Part shown: positions 7,548 to 15,229 of the stretch, piece after piece
How the letters are laid out: each line of letters begins with the position of its first letter
Numbering within the stretch: position 1 is the first letter of the stretch
Origin: DASPPM01 sp052143835
GTDB taxonomy: Bacteria; Pseudomonadota; Alphaproteobacteria; JACZXZ01
Assembly (NCBI GenBank): GCA_052143835.1
Contig: JBKQRV010000042.1
Span: 91,306 to 155,305, forward strand
Reading direction: 5' to 3'
Length of the DNA stretch: 64,000 nt
Translations under genes and position numbers: made by a program
The notes under the pieces: model-generated
Seen by the model: the letters and a program-made list of their open reading frames with translations, nothing else
Databases searched by the model: none
What the model was told of the DNA's origin: nothing

Positions 7548-9905
7548 ATGAGCGGAAGCCCCATGAGCGAGCAAGGCGGAGGTCCCTGGCCCGGCCGTCT
7601 CGAGGACGCGGCCCTACTCGAGGGGCGCGCAGGCTTCACGGACGACCTGCGGCTCGCGGGACAAGTTGCCGCCGTTTTCGTGCGCTCGCCCCATGCTTCG
7701 GCGCGCATCCGCTCGCTCGACGCCTCAGCCGCGCTGAGTGCTCCCGGCACGCTTGCCGTGCTGACGGGCGACGACATGGCGGCAGCAGGTATGGGCAACA
7801 TCTCCCAGCTGCGCTCCTTCCCAGGCCGCGGCGGCTCCACGCTGAGGATCCCGCAGCGCCCGGCACTCGCGCGGGAGCGCCTCCGTCACGTGGGCGAGCC
7901 GGTGGCCCTCGTCGTAGCCGAGAGCGAGGCCGAGGCCCTCGATGCAGCCGAGCTCGTGGCACTCGACTACGAGCCCCTTGCCGCCGTCGTCGATCTGCAT
8001 GACGCGGTGGCACCGGGGGCACCCCAGATCTGGCCGGAAGCGCCCGGCAACTTGGCGCTCGATTGGTCGAGTGCTGCAATGAAGGACGATTCCAATGCCC
8101 GCGAGGTGGAGCGGAGCTTCGCGGCTGCCGCGCACATAGCGCGTCTGACGCTCACAAGCCAGCGCCTCGTCGTGGCCTCGCTCGAGCCGCGCGGTGCGGT
8201 CGCGAGCTATGACGCGGCGAGCGACAGTCTCACGCTTCATGCCGGCTCGCAGGGCGCTCAGGTGCTGCGCGACCAGCTCGTCGCTGCCCTCGGCATGCCG
8301 GCCGAGAAGTTGCGCGTCGTGACCGGCGACGTGGGCGGCGGCTTCGGCATGAAGACCTCGGGCTATCCCGAGTACGCCGCCCTCCTGGTCGCCGCGCGCA
8401 AGCTCGGCCGCCCCGTGCGTTGGGCATCGTCCCGTTCCGAGGCCTTCGTGAGCGACAATCAGGCGCGCGACACGGTGACGGAGGCGGCCTTGGCCCTCGA
8501 TCGCGACGGCCGCTTCCTCGCACTCCGCGTGGCCGTCCTCGCCAACATGGGTGCCTACCTCACCTCGCACGGCGCCTTCATCGCGACCCACAACTTCGCC
8601 CGCTGCTTTCCCATCGTCTATGACGTGCCGCACGTCGATGTCTCGGTGCGCTGCGTCTTCACCAACACGCTGCCGGTCGGCCCCTATCGCGGCGCCGGAC
8701 GGCCCGAGGCGAACTACGTGATGGAGCGCCTCGTCGAGGAGGCGGCGCGCGTCTCGGGCATCGACCCCATCGAGCTGCGCCGGCGCAACATGATAGCACC
8801 CGCGATGATGCCCTATCGCACCGCGGTCGGCGCCACCTTCGACAGCGGCGCCTTCGCGGCCATTCTCGATGAAGCCTTGCGACGGGCCGACTATGCCGGC
8901 TTTCGCGAGCGGCGCCGGAGCTCCGAGCGGGCCGGCAGGCGGCGCGGCATCGGCGTCTCCTCTTTCCTCGAGCATGCCGGCGGGGCGCCCACCGAGCCGG
9001 CGGAGGTCGCCTTTCCGGGCGACGGGACGGTGCGGGTCGCCCTCGCCGTCCAGGCCATGGGCCAGGGCCATGCCTCGGTCTTCCGCAGGCTCGCCGCCCG
9101 GGAGCTCGGCCTCAATGAGGCGCAGGTCGCCTTGGTCGAGGGCGATTCGCGCCTCGGGCTCGCGGGCATGGGCACCGTCGCCTCGCGCTCGGCGACCATG
9201 GCGGGCACGGCGATCCACGCGGCCGTCGCTCGCGTGCTCGCCAAGGGACGCCGCGTCGCGGCCTTGGCGCTCGAGGCCGCCGAAGCCGACGTCACTTTCG
9301 CGCGCGGCTTCTTCGCCATCGCCGGCACCGACCGCCGGCTCTCGCTCTTCGAGGTGGCAGGGCGCGCCGTCGAGCTCAAGGCGAGCGGCGAGATCGCCGA
9401 GACGCTCGACACGCGCGAGACGGCCGAGGTGCCGCAGACCTTTCCCAACGGCTGCCACGTCGCGGAAGTGGAGATCGATCCCGAGACGGGTCGGGTGACG
9501 CTCGCCGCCTATACGGCCGTCGACGACTGCGGGGTGGCGCTCGACGAGGTCATCGTCGAGGGCCAGGTGCAGGGTGGCATCGCCCAAGGCGTGGGCCAGG
9601 CCCTCCTCGAGCATGCGGTCTACGATCGGCAAAGCGGCCAGCTGCTTGCCGGCTCGTTCATGGACTACGCCATGCCGCGCGCCGACGATCTGCCCCGCTT
9701 GGCCAGCACCCTCCACGCGGTCCCTTGCCCAACCAATCCGCTCGGCGTCAAAGGGGTCGGCGAGGCCGGCACCACGGGAGCGCTTGCCGCCGTCATGAAC
9801 GCGGTCGCCGACGCGCTGCCGGCGGGCCCCGCCCTCGACATGCCGGCAACGCCCGAGAAGGTCTGGCGCGCCTGCCGCGCGGCGCTCCCCAATAAAGAGC
9901 CTTGA
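7548..9905 (+). CDS. Xanthine dehydrogenase/CoxL-family molybdopterin-binding large subunit (orphan)
   Basis: Molybdenum hydroxylase catalytic subunit, 785 aa, full length for this family. It has the Mo-cofactor segment TGDVGGGFGMKTSGYPEYAA, the active-site loop GPYRGAGRP around Tyr380-Arg381, and the catalytic glutamate Glu739 in GVGEAG. The loop is YRGAGR, not YRCSFR, so it is not a true CO dehydrogenase. It is expected to hydroxylate an aromatic, N-heterocyclic or aldehyde substrate with water as oxygen donor. No 2Fe-2S or FAD subunit gene is adjacent, which is unusual: such enzymes need both partners. GAGGAG lies upstream of the ATG. The Liv-type transporter upstream probably imports the substrate. 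Confidence 0.9.
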   Translation: MSGSPMSEQGGGPWPGRLEDAALLEGRAGFTDDLRLAGQVAAVFVRSPHASARIRSLDASAALSAPGTLAVLTGDDMAAAGMGNISQLRSFPGRGGSTLRIPQRPALARERLRHVGEPVALVVAESEAEALDAAELVALDYEPLAAVVDLHDAVAPGAPQIWPEAPGNLALDWSSAAMKDDSNAREVERSFAAAAHIARLTLTSQRLVVASLEPRGAVASYDAASDSLTLHAGSQGAQVLRDQLVAALGMPAEKLRVVTGDVGGGFGMKTSGYPEYAALLVAARKLGRPVRWASSRSEAFVSDNQARDTVTEAALALDRDGRFLALRVAVLANMGAYLTSHGAFIATHNFARCFPIVYDVPHVDVSVRCVFTNTLPVGPYRGAGRPEANYVMERLVEEAARVSGIDPIELRRRNMIAPAMMPYRTAVGATFDSGAFAAILDEALRRADYAGFRERRRSSERAGRRRGIGVSSFLEHAGGAPTEPAEVAFPGDGTVRVALAVQAMGQGHASVFRRLAARELGLNEAQVALVEGDSRLGLAGMGTVASRSATMAGTAIHAAVARVLAKGRRVAALALEAAEADVTFARGFFAIAGTDRRLSLFEVAGRAVELKASGEIAETLDTRETAEVPQTFPNGCHVAEVEIDPETGRVTLAAYTAVDDCGVALDEVIVEGQVQGGIAQGVGQALLEHAVYDRQSGQLLAGSFMDYAMPRADDLPRLASTLHAVPCPTNPLGVKGVGEAGTTGALAAVMNAVADALPAGPALDMPATPEKVWRACRAALPNKEP

Positions 9906-9919
9906 GAGAGGAGACCACG

Positions 9920-11020
9920 ATGCTCTACCGCTGCCTGCCCGCGGCCCACCGCGCTGTCACCCTGAAGAGCCCCGCCCGGGGCAAGCGGCGCGGCATGCCC
10001 CGCCCTTTCACCGTCGACATTCACTGCCACGTGCTGACGGAAGCGGCCGATGAGCTGGTGAAGCCCTTTTTCAAGCCTGAGAGCGATCCGCTTTTCCGCT
10101 TCGCCAACGCGGCGACGCGCGAGGTCAACCGCCGCCAAGCTGCTGCGATCCACAACAGGATCACCTCGGTCGAGGCGCGCCTCAAGGCGATGGACAAGGC
10201 CGGCATCGACGTGCAGGCGATCTCGCCGGCACCCTTCCAGTACCACTATTGGACCGAGCCCGAGCTCGGCCGCGAGAGTGCCAAGCTCATCAACGACAAC
10301 ATCGCGGCCATCGTCGCGGCCCACCCCGACCGCTTCGTCGGACTCGGCACCGTGCCGCTGCAGGCCCCCGAGCTCGCCGTGGCCGAGCTCGAGCGCGCGG
10401 TCAAGAAGCTCGGCCTGCGCGGGGTCGAAGTCTGCACCAACGTCGCGGGTGCCGAGCTCTCCGAGGAGCGCTTCCGCCCCTTCTTCGCCAAGGCCGAGGA
10501 GCTCGGCATCCTCGTTTTCCTGCATCCGAGCGGCTTCAGCGAGGGCCGCCGCTTGGCTGACCATTACTTCGCGAATGTGATCGGCAATCCGCTCGATTCA
10601 ACCCTCGCGGTGAGCCATCTCATCTTCGGCGGCGTGCTCGAGGCCTACCCCCGCCTCAAGATCTGCGTGGCGCACGGCGGCGGCTTCCTCCCCGCCTATT
10701 CCGGCCGCATGGACCACGCCCACCGCGCGCGCGAGGACTGCCGCCGGCTCATCAAGAAGCGCCCGACGAGCTATCTCAAGAAGCTCTACTTCGACACCGT
10801 CGTTTTCACCGCGCACCAGCTCGACTATCTCGCGCGGCAGTACGGCAGCAATCACCTGCTGCTCGGCACCGATTATCCCTACGACATGGGAATGGAGGAC
10901 CCGGTCGGCTTCATCGCGAGCGCGCGCTCGCTCAGAGGCACCGACAAGGCCGCGGTCATGGGCGGCAACGCCGCGCGCCTGCTCAAGATCCGCGTGCCAA
11001 AGGCGAAAGGACATCGTTAG
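9920..11020 (+). CDS. Amidohydrolase family 2 protein (ACMSD-like decarboxylase/hydrolase)
   Basis: TIM-barrel metal-dependent hydrolase or decarboxylase, 366 aa from the ATG at 9920 (GAGAGGAG 6 bases upstream). A TTG at 9902 overlapping the previous stop and an ATG at 9995 are alternatives. Metal-ligand motifs visible are IHCH (His35, His37), the conserved HGGGFLPAY histidine and GTDYPYDMG aspartate typical of aminocarboxymuconate-semialdehyde or gamma-resorcylate decarboxylase relatives. Last gene of the transporter-hydroxylase operon, so it likely acts on the ring-hydroxylated or ring-opened product. The precise reaction is not predictable. Confidence 0.86.
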   Translation: MLYRCLPAAHRAVTLKSPARGKRRGMPRPFTVDIHCHVLTEAADELVKPFFKPESDPLFRFANAATREVNRRQAAAIHNRITSVEARLKAMDKAGIDVQAISPAPFQYHYWTEPELGRESAKLINDNIAAIVAAHPDRFVGLGTVPLQAPELAVAELERAVKKLGLRGVEVCTNVAGAELSEERFRPFFAKAEELGILVFLHPSGFSEGRRLADHYFANVIGNPLDSTLAVSHLIFGGVLEAYPRLKICVAHGGGFLPAYSGRMDHAHRAREDCRRLIKKRPTSYLKKLYFDTVVFTAHQLDYLARQYGSNHLLLGTDYPYDMGMEDPVGFIASARSLRGTDKAAVMGGNAARLLKIRVPKAKGHR

Positions 11021-11059
11021 TGTCCTGCTTCTGAAATTCACCACATCGGCAAAACACTT

Positions 11060-11149
11060 GTCATTGCGAGGCGCCCGAAGGGCGACGAAGCAATCCAGAA
11101 TGCGTCTCGCGTCTGGCGCCCTGGATTGCTTCGCTGCGCTCGCAATGAC
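11060..11149. repeat. Palindromic intergenic repeat
   Basis: Imperfect long hairpin between convergent genes. The outer arms GTCATTGCGAG (11060-11070) and CTCGCAATGAC (11139-11149) are exact complements, as are the inner arms CGAAGCAATCCAG (11086-11098) and CTGGATTGCTTCG (11121-11133). Repeats built on CATTGCGAG and CAATCCAG are common between genes in alphaproteobacteria. It may also act as a bidirectional transcription stop for the amidohydrolase and the minus-strand binding-protein gene. Confidence 0.7.
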
Positions 11150-11203
11150 GGTGCCCGCTTTCACGGACATGACACCTTAGTCGAGTGGCGCGTCCCGCAG
11201 CCG

Positions 11204-12460
11204 CTACTCCAAATACCGCGCCGGCGGGTAGTTGCGCGAATAAACCGGCTCGGCGAGGAACTTCTTGGGATCGTAGGTCCAGAATTGGCTCACCTCGGGA
11301 TAGGTGTAGATGATGGCATTGACGAGACGTCCTTCGCGCCGCTCGACCTTGCGGATGTGGATGTCGAGGATGGGGTTGCCGTAGTTGTCGAGGCGGATCT
11401 TGCCGAGCGGCCCGCTCGTGAGGCGGACCTCATGGAGCGCCTTGAGCAAGGCCCGCTTGTCGTCCGTCTCCCCACCGGTCGCCCTGAGCGCCGCCTCGAT
11501 GATGAGCAATGCCGTATAGGGACCTGCGGTATAGAAGCCCGGATCATGGGCGTAGCTCTCGCGGATCGCCGCCACGAACTTCCCGTTGTCGGCCGTCTCG
11601 ATCCCGGCGGCGTACCAGCCGGCGGTCACCACGCCGAGCGCCTCGTCTCCCATGTTGCGCAGAATGCCCTCGTCGGTGCTGGTGGTGTTGCCCAAGACCG
11701 GGATCTTGCCCTTGAGGCCGTATTCGCTGAACTGCTTGAGGAAGCGCAGGCCGTTGATGCCGGCGAAGCCGATGTAGAGCGCGTCGATGTTCTGCTCGAT
11801 CTGCGCGATATACGGCCCGTAGTCGGGAACGTTGAGCGGCGGCCACAGCTTCTGCACGACCCTGCCGCCGTTGTCCTCGAAGGTGCGTTGCAGGCCGGAA
11901 GTGCCCTCATGCCCGTAGGTGAAATCGTCGGCGAGCGTGGCGATGCGCTTGTAGCCGAGCGTCCGGGCCGCGTAGTGGCCGAGCGGATGGGTCACCTGGG
12001 GCGCCGTGCCGAAGGCGTGGAGCACCCAGGGATTGACCTTGCGCGCTTTGAGATCGAGCGAGGCGGTGGAAGTGGTGGTGATGAGCGGCACTTCCGACTC
12101 GCGCACGTAATCGTCCATCGCCAACGCCTCGTTGGTGGCGAGCGGGCCGATCATCACGTCAACCTTGTAGCGCTCGACCAACTCCTGCGTCTTGACCTTG
12201 GCCGTTGCGGGATTGCCGGCGGTGTCCTGGGTGGTGACCTCGACCGCGCGTCCGGCGAGGCTTGCCTTGCGCTCCTTGAGAAAGAGCTCGACGCCTTCCT
12301 CCTGCTGCTTGCCCCCCGCGGCCAAGGGGCCGGTCTTCACCGTGAGAAAGCCGATGCGCAAGGACTCGGCCTCGGCAAAGGCGCGGGCGGGCAGGAGCGT
12401 CGCCGCGGCGCCGAGCTTGAGGAGCGTGCGGCGCGAGAGCGTGTTCGTGCGCTTGGTCAT
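11204..12460 (-). CDS. Liv-type ABC transporter substrate-binding protein, paralogue of 2952-4187
   Basis: Periplasmic binding protein, 418 aa, with a Tat motif SRRTLLK (residues 9-15) and an Ala-rich signal ending near AFAEA. The mature start RIGFLTVKTGPLAAGG and the later TQELVER and IGPLATNEA segments align with the binding protein of the plus-strand Liv operon. There is no permease or ATPase nearby on this strand, so it may use the transporter at 4255-7538 as an alternative receptor. Convergent with the amidohydrolase gene. Ribosome-binding site is weak (GGACGTA before ATG). Confidence 0.92.
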   Translation of the reverse strand: MTKRTNTLSRRTLLKLGAAATLLPARAFAEAESLRIGFLTVKTGPLAAGGKQQEEGVELFLKERKASLAGRAVEVTTQDTAGNPATAKVKTQELVERYKVDVMIGPLATNEALAMDDYVRESEVPLITTTSTASLDLKARKVNPWVLHAFGTAPQVTHPLGHYAARTLGYKRIATLADDFTYGHEGTSGLQRTFEDNGGRVVQKLWPPLNVPDYGPYIAQIEQNIDALYIGFAGINGLRFLKQFSEYGLKGKIPVLGNTTSTDEGILRNMGDEALGVVTAGWYAAGIETADNGKFVAAIRESYAHDPGFYTAGPYTALLIIEAALRATGGETDDKRALLKALHEVRLTSGPLGKIRLDNYGNPILDIHIRKVERREGRLVNAIIYTYPEVSQFWTYDPKKFLAEPVYSRNYPPARYLE

Positions 12461-12558
12461 TACGTCCGTTTCCTTTTTTCGCCAGCAGTGCTGCGCGCGC
12501 GTGCGGGACTATCCCATCCGCGCCGATTCTGCGTCAAGAAAAGCGGGATTTTAGTAGT

Positions 12559-12845
12559 GTCTCGGTTTGAAACTCGGCAAGCGGAGGTAAGGCTCGCTTC
12601 TCCGCTCCTCCTTCAGGAGGAGAGGAAGGGGCCCCTGCGGGCCAAAGGCCCGCTTCTTCTGCATCATGCATAAGAGGCGCGCTCCGCGCGCCGGGCGTAG
12701 CGATGGGAAGGTGAGGAGGGCGAGCGCAGCAAGCTTCTGCGGCAGAGGGCCTGTTTCGCACGGCCACCTCCTCACCCCGACCCTCTCCTCCTGAAGGAGG
12801 AGAGGGAGATCACCCCGTTTCAGGTCGGGAAATTCAAACTGAGAC
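12559..12845. repeat. Compound palindromic intergenic element with terminal inverted repeats
   Basis: Most of the gene-free stretch 12461-12957 is this element. The ends GTCTCGGTTTGAA (12559-12571) and TTCAAACTGAGAC (12833-12845) are inverted repeats with one mismatch. Inside are two self-complementary hairpins, CTCCTCC/GGAGGAG (12605-12622) and CCCTCTCCTCC/GGAGGAGAGGG (12781-12806). The 31 bases at 12710-12740 recur at 47732-47762 in inverse orientation with one difference. No transposase and no plausible coding frame. The structure is MITE-like, but mobility is inferred. The flanks outside 12559-12845 hold only short leader sequence. Confidence 0.65.
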
Positions 12846-12957
12846 TTACCGGGACTTTCGCGAGGGCTCAGCTCGATTGCGGCGCCTCCCGGCCGGAGAT
12901 ACGCTATCGCGCACCGCGCCAGCCTTGAGAGGCTTCGCGGCGGGGAGGGAACAGGCC

Positions 12958-13596
12958 ATGAAGCTCTATACCTATTATCGCTCGCAAGCGACCTTCCGGG
13001 TGCGCATCGCGCTCAACCTCAAGGGCCTCGAGCGCGAGGACAGCTTTCTCCATCTCGAGCATGGCGACCAGTACGCCGCCGAGTACAAGGCGATCAACCC
13101 GCAGATGGTGGTGCCCACCTTGATCGACGGCCGCGCGAAGCTCACCCAGTCGCTCGCCATCCTCGAGTATCTCGAGGAGAAATATCCGAAGCCTCCGCTT
13201 CTGCCGGCCGATCTCCTGTCGCGCGCCTGGGTGCGCGCTCTCGCACTCGTCAATGTCGCCGACTCGCACCCGCTCATCGTCCCGCGCATCCGCAATTACC
13301 TGACGGGTGTCTTGAAAGTGGACGAGGCGCAGAAGCTCGCTTGGATCCAGCATTGGATCGGGCTCGGCCTCGAGGCCATGGAGGCGCTCTTGGCCGAGCA
13401 CCGGGAAAGCGGCCGCTTCTGCCATGGCGAGACGCCGACCGTGGCGGACATCTGCCTGGTGACCCAAGTGACGCCGGCCAAGATGTTCAAATGCGAATTG
13501 GCGCCGTACAAGAAGGTGATGCGGGTCTACGACAGCTGCATGGCGATCCCCGCCTTCGCCGACGCCCATCCCTTGAAGCAACCCGACGCGGAATGA
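12958..13596 (+). CDS. maiA: Zeta-class glutathione S-transferase / maleylacetoacetate isomerase family
   Basis: Glutathione-dependent enzyme, 212 aa, typical for GSTZ. The N-terminal thioredoxin-fold domain has YRSQATFRVRIALNLKG (serine-containing glutathione site) and TQSLAILEYLEE. GGGGAGGG lies 8 bases before the ATG at 12958. The family classically isomerises maleylacetoacetate in tyrosine or homogentisate breakdown. Here no homogentisate or fumarylacetoacetate gene is near; instead it overlaps a RuBisCO-like gene by ATGA. Because the R. rubrum cupin step of the MTA-isoprenoid shunt consumes glutathione, a glutathione-linked role in that pathway is an attractive alternative. Confidence 0.88.
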   Translation: MKLYTYYRSQATFRVRIALNLKGLEREDSFLHLEHGDQYAAEYKAINPQMVVPTLIDGRAKLTQSLAILEYLEEKYPKPPLLPADLLSRAWVRALALVNVADSHPLIVPRIRNYLTGVLKVDEAQKLAWIQHWIGLGLEAMEALLAEHRESGRFCHGETPTVADICLVTQVTPAKMFKCELAPYKKVMRVYDSCMAIPAFADAHPLKQPDAE

Positions 13597-14732
13597 GGCC
13601 AAGAGCTTCCGTCCACAAGAAAGAGACCGCGGCGGCGCGCCTTGTGGCGATCTACCGCGTGCGCGCCGACGCGCGCGCGATCGAGGCGCGCGCACAGGCG
13701 ATCGCGGTCGAGCAAAGCGTGGAGATGCCGGTCTCCGCGATCGACGATCCCTACGTCTTGTCCGAGATCGTCGGGCGCGTCGAGGGGATCGTCGAGCGCG
13801 AGCGCGGCCTCTTCGAGGTGCGCATCTCCCTTGCCGCCGCGACGACGGGCTCCGAGGCCGGACAGCTCATCAACATGCTGTTCGGCAACAGCTCGATCCA
13901 CGACGACGTCGTGCTGGAGGATGCGCTGCTGCCGGCCGAGCTCGCGGCGGCCTTCCCCGGCCCCAATCGCGGTCTCGTCGGGTTGCGTGAGCTCGCGGCT
14001 GCGGAGCGGCGCGCGTTGACTTGCTCGGCGCTCAAGCCCCAGGGGCTGCCGCCGCGTGAGCTTGCCGATCTCGCCCGCAGCTTGGCGCTCGGCGGGCTCG
14101 ACTTCATCAAGGACGACCATGGGCTCGCCGATCAGGCCTACAGCCGCTTTGCCGAGCGCGTCGGCGCCTGCGCGGCGGCGGTGCGCGAGGCGAGCCGCGA
14201 GACGGGCCGGCTCACGCGCTACGTGCCGAGCCTCTCGGGCAACCTCGACCAGCTCAGGGCGCAAGTGGCACTCGCGCGCGAGGCGGGCCTCGCGATGGTC
14301 CTCGTGGCGCCGATGATCATCGGCCTGCCCCAGCTCCGAGCGCTCGCGGCGGAAAATCCCGCGATGGCGTTCATGGCGCACCCGGCACTCGCGGGCGCCT
14401 CCCGCATCGCCCCGCCCCTTCTGCTCGGCAAGCTCTTCCGCCTCTTCGGCGCCGATGCCACGATCTTTCCCAATCACGGCGGCCGCTTCGGCTACTCGCG
14501 CGCGACCTGCGCCGGCCTGGCGGAGGCCGCGCGCGCGCCCTGGGGAGACATCCGGAGTTGCGTCCCCGTGCCGGCGGGCGGGATGACGCCCGAGCGCGTG
14601 CCGGAGATGCTTGACTTCTACGGCCCCGATGCAATGTTGTTGATCGGCGGCGGCCTGCTCGCCGCGCGCGCGCGCTTGACCGAGGAGACCGCCGCCTTCA
14701 CCCGCTTGGTCGAGCAATACGCTTATCGGTGA
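13593..14732 (+). CDS. RuBisCO-like protein (form IV RLP)
   Basis: RuBisCO large-chain homologue, 379 aa, shorter than true RuBisCO. The recognisable barrel motif is GGLDFIKDDHG, where Lys173 matches the carbamylated lysine, Asp175 one metal ligand, and His176 replaces the usual glutamate. The substrate-lysine loop reads ALKPQG (Lys148). The missing glutamate and altered loops mean it should not fix CO2. Form IV proteins act as enolases or isomerases in methionine salvage-type routes. The immediate cupin neighbour matches the R. rubrum arrangement, where the RLP isomerises 5-methylthioribulose-1-phosphate. It starts within the GST stop codon (ATGA). An apionate-pathway RLP is an alternative. 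Confidence 0.88.
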   Translation: MRPRASVHKKETAAARLVAIYRVRADARAIEARAQAIAVEQSVEMPVSAIDDPYVLSEIVGRVEGIVERERGLFEVRISLAAATTGSEAGQLINMLFGNSSIHDDVVLEDALLPAELAAAFPGPNRGLVGLRELAAAERRALTCSALKPQGLPPRELADLARSLALGGLDFIKDDHGLADQAYSRFAERVGACAAAVREASRETGRLTRYVPSLSGNLDQLRAQVALAREAGLAMVLVAPMIIGLPQLRALAAENPAMAFMAHPALAGASRIAPPLLLGKLFRLFGADATIFPNHGGRFGYSRATCAGLAEAARAPWGDIRSCVPVPAGGMTPERVPEMLDFYGPDAMLLIGGGLLAARARLTEETAAFTRLVEQYAYR

Positions 14733-14738
14733 CATGCC

Positions 14739-15209
14739 ATGGCGAGCGACGAGGCGACCCGCGTCCGCGGCTTTCACGAGGGCTTTCGCTGGGACGAGAC
14801 TGCGCTGCTTCCCTACAAGGAGGAAGGCAGCGCGCCCTTCAAGGCGATCTCGCGCCAGCTCCTCTTCGCCGACCCGCGCCTCAGCTGCGAGCTGCGCTAT
14901 TTCGAGATGGCACCGGATGGCTACTCAACGCTCGAGCGCCACGAGCACATGCATGCGGTCATGATCCTGCGCGGCCACGGCCACTGCCTCTTGGGCGCGG
15001 AGGTGCGCGAGGTGAAGCCTTACGACCTCGTCAGCATTCCCGCCTGGACGTGGCACCAGTTTCGCGCCACGCGCGGCGAGCCGCTCGGCTTCCTGTGCAT
15101 GGTCAATGCGGAGCGCGACAAGCCGCAGCTGCCCACCCCCGACGAGCTTCGGCAGCTCCGCTCCGATCGCCGCGTCGCCGCCTTCCTCGACGGCGCCCGC
15201 GACATCTGA
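14739..15209 (+). CDS. Cupin-domain protein, candidate methylthioxylulose-5-phosphate methylsulfurylase
   Basis: 156-aa single-domain cupin. Metal-binding motif one is RHEHMHAVMILRGHG (His-x-His with a third His), and motif two is PAWTWHQFRA. It follows the RuBisCO-like gene by 6 bases, so the two are one transcription unit. In Rhodospirillum rubrum a cupin beside the RLP removes methanethiol from 1-methylthioxylulose-5-phosphate with glutathione, giving 1-deoxyxylulose-5-phosphate for isoprenoid synthesis. Assignment here rests on that gene pairing and the cupin motifs. No mtnA or mtnP lies in the window. Confidence 0.8.
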   Translation: MASDEATRVRGFHEGFRWDETALLPYKEEGSAPFKAISRQLLFADPRLSCELRYFEMAPDGYSTLERHEHMHAVMILRGHGHCLLGAEVREVKPYDLVSIPAWTWHQFRATRGEPLGFLCMVNAERDKPQLPTPDELRQLRSDRRVAAFLDGARDI

Positions 15210-15229
15210 GCACCGCCCGATCGATGATG

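Noticed and set aside
7725..9716. 663-codon minus-strand open frame
   Set aside because: It lies antisense to the molybdenum hydroxylase, whose active-site motifs are clear.
7548..9905. Second CO dehydrogenase large subunit
   Set aside because: The active-site loop is YRGAGR rather than AYRCSFR, so copper-site chemistry is not supported.
13593..14732. True RuBisCO for CO2 fixation coupled to CO oxidation
   Set aside because: One metal-ligand glutamate is replaced by His176, the protein is short, and no small-subunit or phosphoribulokinase gene is near.
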